A stretch of DNA of 64,000 nucleotides, taken from NCBI RefSeq assembly GCF_003205515.1, contig NZ_KZ826485.1:175232-239231 (forward strand), given 5' to 3'. The translations under genes were made by a program, and so were the position numbers. The notes under the pieces were generated by a model. The model was not told the DNA's origin. It saw only the letters and a list, made by a program, of their open reading frames with translations, and searched no databases. The first letter of the stretch is position 1, and the number at the start of each line of letters is the position of its first letter. Below are positions 61,610 to 64,000 of the stretch, one piece after another. Origin of the DNA: Litorivita pollutaquae. GTDB taxonomy: Bacteria > Pseudomonadota > Alphaproteobacteria > Rhodobacterales > Rhodobacteraceae.

Positions 61610-62923
61610 ATGGCTGGAATTCCGCACGACCACTACGAGCCCAAGTCGGGCCCCGAAAAATGGCTGCACTCGCGCCTGCCCATTGTGGGCTTGCTCTATG
61701 GCACCATCATGATTCCCACCCCCAAGAACCTCAACTGGATGTGGATCTGGGGTATTATCCTGACCTTCTGCCTTGCATTGCAAATTGTCACCGGCATCGT
61801 TCTGGTGATGCATTACACGCCGCATGTTGACCTTGCCTTTGCCTCGGTCGAGCACATCATGCGTGATGTGAACGGCGGGCATTTCTTGCGTTACCTGCAC
61901 GGCAACGGCGCATCGCTGTTCTTTGTTGCGGTCTATCTGCACCTCTTCCGCGGCCTCTACTACGGATCCTACAAGGCGCCCCGCGAAATCACATGGGTGA
62001 TCGGCATGATCATCTATCTTTGCATGATGGGCACCGCATTCATGGGTTACGTTTTGCCTTGGGGGCAGATGTCCTTCTGGGGCGCGACCGTCATCACCGG
62101 CCTGTTTGGTGCGATCCCGTTCATCGGCGAGCCGATCCAGACTTGGCTTTTGGGCGGACCGGCGGTGGACAATGCCACGCTGAACCGCTTCTTCTCGCTG
62201 CACTACCTCTTGCCCTTCGTTATTGCCGCATTGGTTGCGGTCCACATCTGGGCCTTCCACACCACGGGCAACAACAACCCGACCGGTGTTGAAGTGCGCC
62301 GAGGCTCGAAAGAAGAAGTCAAGAAAGACACAGTGCCGTTCTGGCCCTACTTCGTGATCAAGGATCTCTTTGCCCTCGCGGTGATCCTCACGGTGTTCTT
62401 TGCCATCGTCGGCTTCATGCCGAATTACTTGGGTCACCCCGACAACTATATCGAAGCCAACCCTCTGGCGACGCCGGCGCACATCGTTCCGGAATGGTAT
62501 TTCCTGCCGTTCTACGCGATCTTGCGGGCGTTCACGGCGGATGTCTGGGTCGTGCAACTGGTGTCCTTTGTGACCGGCGGCATCGTTGATGCGAAATTCT
62601 TTGGTGTGATTGCCATGTTTGGCGCAATCGCGGTCATGGCCTTGGCGCCTTGGCTCGATACATCCTCCGTGCGTTCGGGCCGGTATCGCCCGATGTTCAA
62701 ATGGTGGTTTGCGTTGCTGGCGATCGACTTTGCGGTGCTGGCATGGGTGGGTGCAATGCCAACCGATGGCATCTACCCCTATATTTCGCTCTTGGGTGCG
62801 ACCTATTGGTTCGGTTACTTCCTCGTGCTGCTCCCGCTCCTGGGTGTGATCGAGAAACCGCTGCCGCAGCCTGCGACCATCGAAGACGACTTCAACTCGC
62901 ATTACGAAAAACCGGCTGAATAA
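61610..62923 (+). CDS. petB: Cytochrome b subunit of the bc1 complex
   Basis: A 437-residue, eight-helix protein with the heme-ligand histidines in the second and fourth helices ([12 protein letters not shown] and [17 protein letters not shown]), the PEWY motif at the quinol oxidation site, and [16 protein letters not shown]. It carries hemes bL and bH. ATG 61610 follows petA by 11 bases. Confidence 0.98.
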   Translation: MAGIPHDHYEPKSGPEKWLHSRLPIVGLLYGTIMIPTPKNLNWMWIWGIILTFCLALQIVTGIVLVMHYTPHVDLAFASVEHIMRDVNGGHFLRYLHGNGASLFFVAVYLHLFRGLYYGSYKAPREITWVIGMIIYLCMMGTAFMGYVLPWGQMSFWGATVITGLFGAIPFIGEPIQTWLLGGPAVDNATLNRFFSLHYLLPFVIAALVAVHIWAFHTTGNNNPTGVEVRRGSKEEVKKDTVPFWPYFVIKDLFALAVILTVFFAIVGFMPNYLGHPDNYIEANPLATPAHIVPEWYFLPFYAILRAFTADVWVVQLVSFVTGGIVDAKFFGVIAMFGAIAVMALAPWLDTSSVRSGRYRPMFKWWFALLAIDFAVLAWVGAMPTDGIYPYISLLGATYWFGYFLVLLPLLGVIEKPLPQPATIEDDFNSHYEKPAE

Positions 62924-62938
62924 GAGGACATGGGACAA

Positions 62939-63733
62939 ATGTTTAAGAAACTCGCGATTACCGCAGTTGCCGCCCTGACCTTTGGGGCCGGTGCTGCCAC
63001 TGCCGCCGGAGACAGTGGCCACAAAATGCACGATGTGGACTTTTCCTTTGAAGGTCCCTTCGGCACATTCGACCAGAACCAGCTTCAGCGTGGCCTCAAA
63101 GTCTACACCGAAGTCTGTTCGGCCTGTCATGGTCTCAAATTCGTTCCGATCCGCACGATTGGCGACGATGGCGGCCCACATCTTCCCGAAGAGCAGGTCA
63201 TCGAATACGCCAAGAACTTCTCGGTCGTCGATAAGGAAACAGACGAAGACCGCGAAGCCAAACCAAGCGACCACTTCCCCGGATCGGCGCTTGAAAACGC
63301 GCCGGACCTGTCGCTTATGGCCAAAGCCCGTGCCGGCTTTCATGGCCCCTACGGCACCGGTTTGAGCCAGCTGTTTAACGGCATTGGTGGCCCCGAATAT
63401 ATCGTCGCCATCCTCACCAGCTACACAGGCGAGGAAAAAGAAGAAGCCGGCACAACATATTACGAGAACACCGCCTTCCCGGGTGGTTGGATCGCAATGG
63501 CCCCGCCGCTTTATGGCGAGGATGTCGATTTTGACGATGGTCACAGCAATGAGCTACATCACGAATCAGAGGACGTTGCGGCGTTCCTGATGTGGGCGGC
63601 TGAACCTAAGATGATGGCGCGCAAACATGCGGGCTTCGTCGGAGTGCTCTTCCTGACGGTTCTGTCCGTTTTGCTCTACCTGACCAACAAACGCATCTGG
63701 TCCAAAGTCAAAGGCCCGAAGAAAAAGCACTGA
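62939..63733 (+). CDS. petC: Cytochrome c1 of the bc1 complex
   Basis: The 264-residue protein has a signal peptide ([20 protein letters not shown]), the covalent heme site CSACH, a periplasmic globular part, and a C-terminal membrane anchor ([20 protein letters not shown]). It passes electrons to cytochrome c. I prefer ATG 62939, since AGAGGAC sits one base before ATG 62930 and would be too close for that start. It ends the pet operon. Confidence 0.96.
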   Translation: MFKKLAITAVAALTFGAGAATAAGDSGHKMHDVDFSFEGPFGTFDQNQLQRGLKVYTEVCSACHGLKFVPIRTIGDDGGPHLPEEQVIEYAKNFSVVDKETDEDREAKPSDHFPGSALENAPDLSLMAKARAGFHGPYGTGLSQLFNGIGGPEYIVAILTSYTGEEKEEAGTTYYENTAFPGGWIAMAPPLYGEDVDFDDGHSNELHHESEDVAAFLMWAAEPKMMARKHAGFVGVLFLTVLSVLLYLTNKRIWSKVKGPKKKH

Positions 63734-63753
63734 TCCGCTTTTGAAAGACACAT

Positions 63754-63790
63754 AAAGGCCCCGCCCTCACCCGAGGCGCGGGGCTTTTTC
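63754..63790 (+). terminator. Rho-independent terminator of petABC
   Basis: GGCCCCGC pairs with GCGGGGCT (with the intervening CCTCACCCGAGGC also foldable), followed by TTTTTC. Confidence 0.85.
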
Positions 63791-63873
63791 ATGGGCGAGG
63801 CCAGACCCGCACGACACGGCAAAAAGGGCACAACCGCCCTCACCCTGCGCTCCAGCTTTCTCTAAATAGACAA

Positions 63874-64000
63874 TGACCTGCTCCCCTGAAAAGTCCGTTG
63901 TTCTGAGTTAGCCTGTTCTCCAACAAGGAGACAGACGATGAAGAGAAGCCGTTTCAGTGAAGAGCAAATTATTGGGATCTTGAAAGAGCATCAGGCTGGA
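63874..64000 (+). mobile_element. Left end of an IS3-family insertion sequence (cut by window edge)
   Basis: The terminal sequence TGACCTGCTCCCCTGAA at 63874 is the left inverted repeat typical of a group of IS3 elements. The transposase reading frame follows 64 bases later. The right end is outside the window. Confidence 0.75.
63938..64000 (+). CDS. IS3-family transposase OrfA, partial
   Basis: The first 21 codons (MKRSRFSEEQIIGILKEHQA...) match the helix-turn-helix start of IS3 OrfA proteins. GGAG lies ten bases upstream of ATG 63938. The gene continues beyond the window; OrfB and the frameshift site cannot be judged. Confidence 0.85.
   Translation, partial: MKRSRFSEEQIIGILKEHQAG

Noticed and set aside
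61595..63544. Minus-strand frame of 649 codons opposite petB and petC
   Set aside because: Both pet genes are certain; the antisense product is His/Arg/Gln/Asp-rich and without a fold.
1..64000. CRISPR arrays, rRNA genes
   Set aside because: I saw no regularly spaced repeat series and no ribosomal RNA sequence in the window.

Overview
The window looks like a chromosomal segment of an alphaproteobacterium of the Roseobacter/Rhodobacteraceae group. The support is protein-level: a VPLPA-type C-terminal sorting signal, the petABC Rieske/cytochrome b/cytochrome c1 operon, a COQ9 protein beside a quinone oxidoreductase, a leuC-leuD-leuB layout with extra genes between the leu genes, and GC-rich codon use that produces many long antisense open frames. 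These assignments rest on reading motifs by eye; no database was searched.

Layout. 0.25-8.8 kb: a VPLPA-CTERM protein, the leucine biosynthesis genes leuC, leuD and leuB with an interposed glycosyltransferase-like gene, a membrane protein and an endonuclease/exonuclease/phosphatase-fold protein, then a DMT exporter and tRNA-Pro. 9.1-11.1 kb: an arsenic resistance operon arsR-arsC-acr3. 11.5-14.4 kb: an AceE-like ThDP-dependent E1 enzyme with a divergent Lrp-type regulator. About 14.75-25.7 kb: a horizontally acquired island with lower GC and different codon use, ending at the 3' end of tRNA-Arg(CCT). 26.3-60 kb: core and accessory metabolism, including a LacI regulator, COQ9, rpsU, a GMC oxidoreductase, mscL, matB, a complete putrescine uptake and catabolism locus (transaminase, GntR regulator, PotFGHI, PuuB-type oxidase), msrBA, queG, mtgA, gltB and gltD, uppP, an NDUFA9-like protein, and tRNA-Leu followed by a truncated integrase. 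60-64 kb: an outer-membrane barrel protein, petABC, and the left end of an IS3-family element cut by the window edge.

The island is the most interesting part. Its left half (15.2-22.2 kb) encodes an Xre-type regulator, a zinc-ribbon membrane protein, a 988-residue protein with two different GHKL ATPase modules (a MutL/MORC-like one at the N terminus and a histidine-kinase-like one at the C terminus), a partner with an unusual receiver domain, and a convergent DNA cytosine-5 methyltransferase. I read this as a candidate two-component-like conflict or defence system linked to DNA methylation. Its right half (22.4-25.7 kb) is a ColE1-style mobilization module: a HigA antitoxin, a relaxase with two MbeB/MbeD-like genes nested in another frame, MobC and a replication-type HTH protein. 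The relaxase and the replication-type gene each carry an apparent single-base frameshift, so mobilization may be decayed, or these positions may be sequence errors.

Together the core genes describe an aerobic heterotroph able to make leucine, assimilate ammonia through GOGAT, import and degrade putrescine, respire through the bc1 complex, and resist arsenic.
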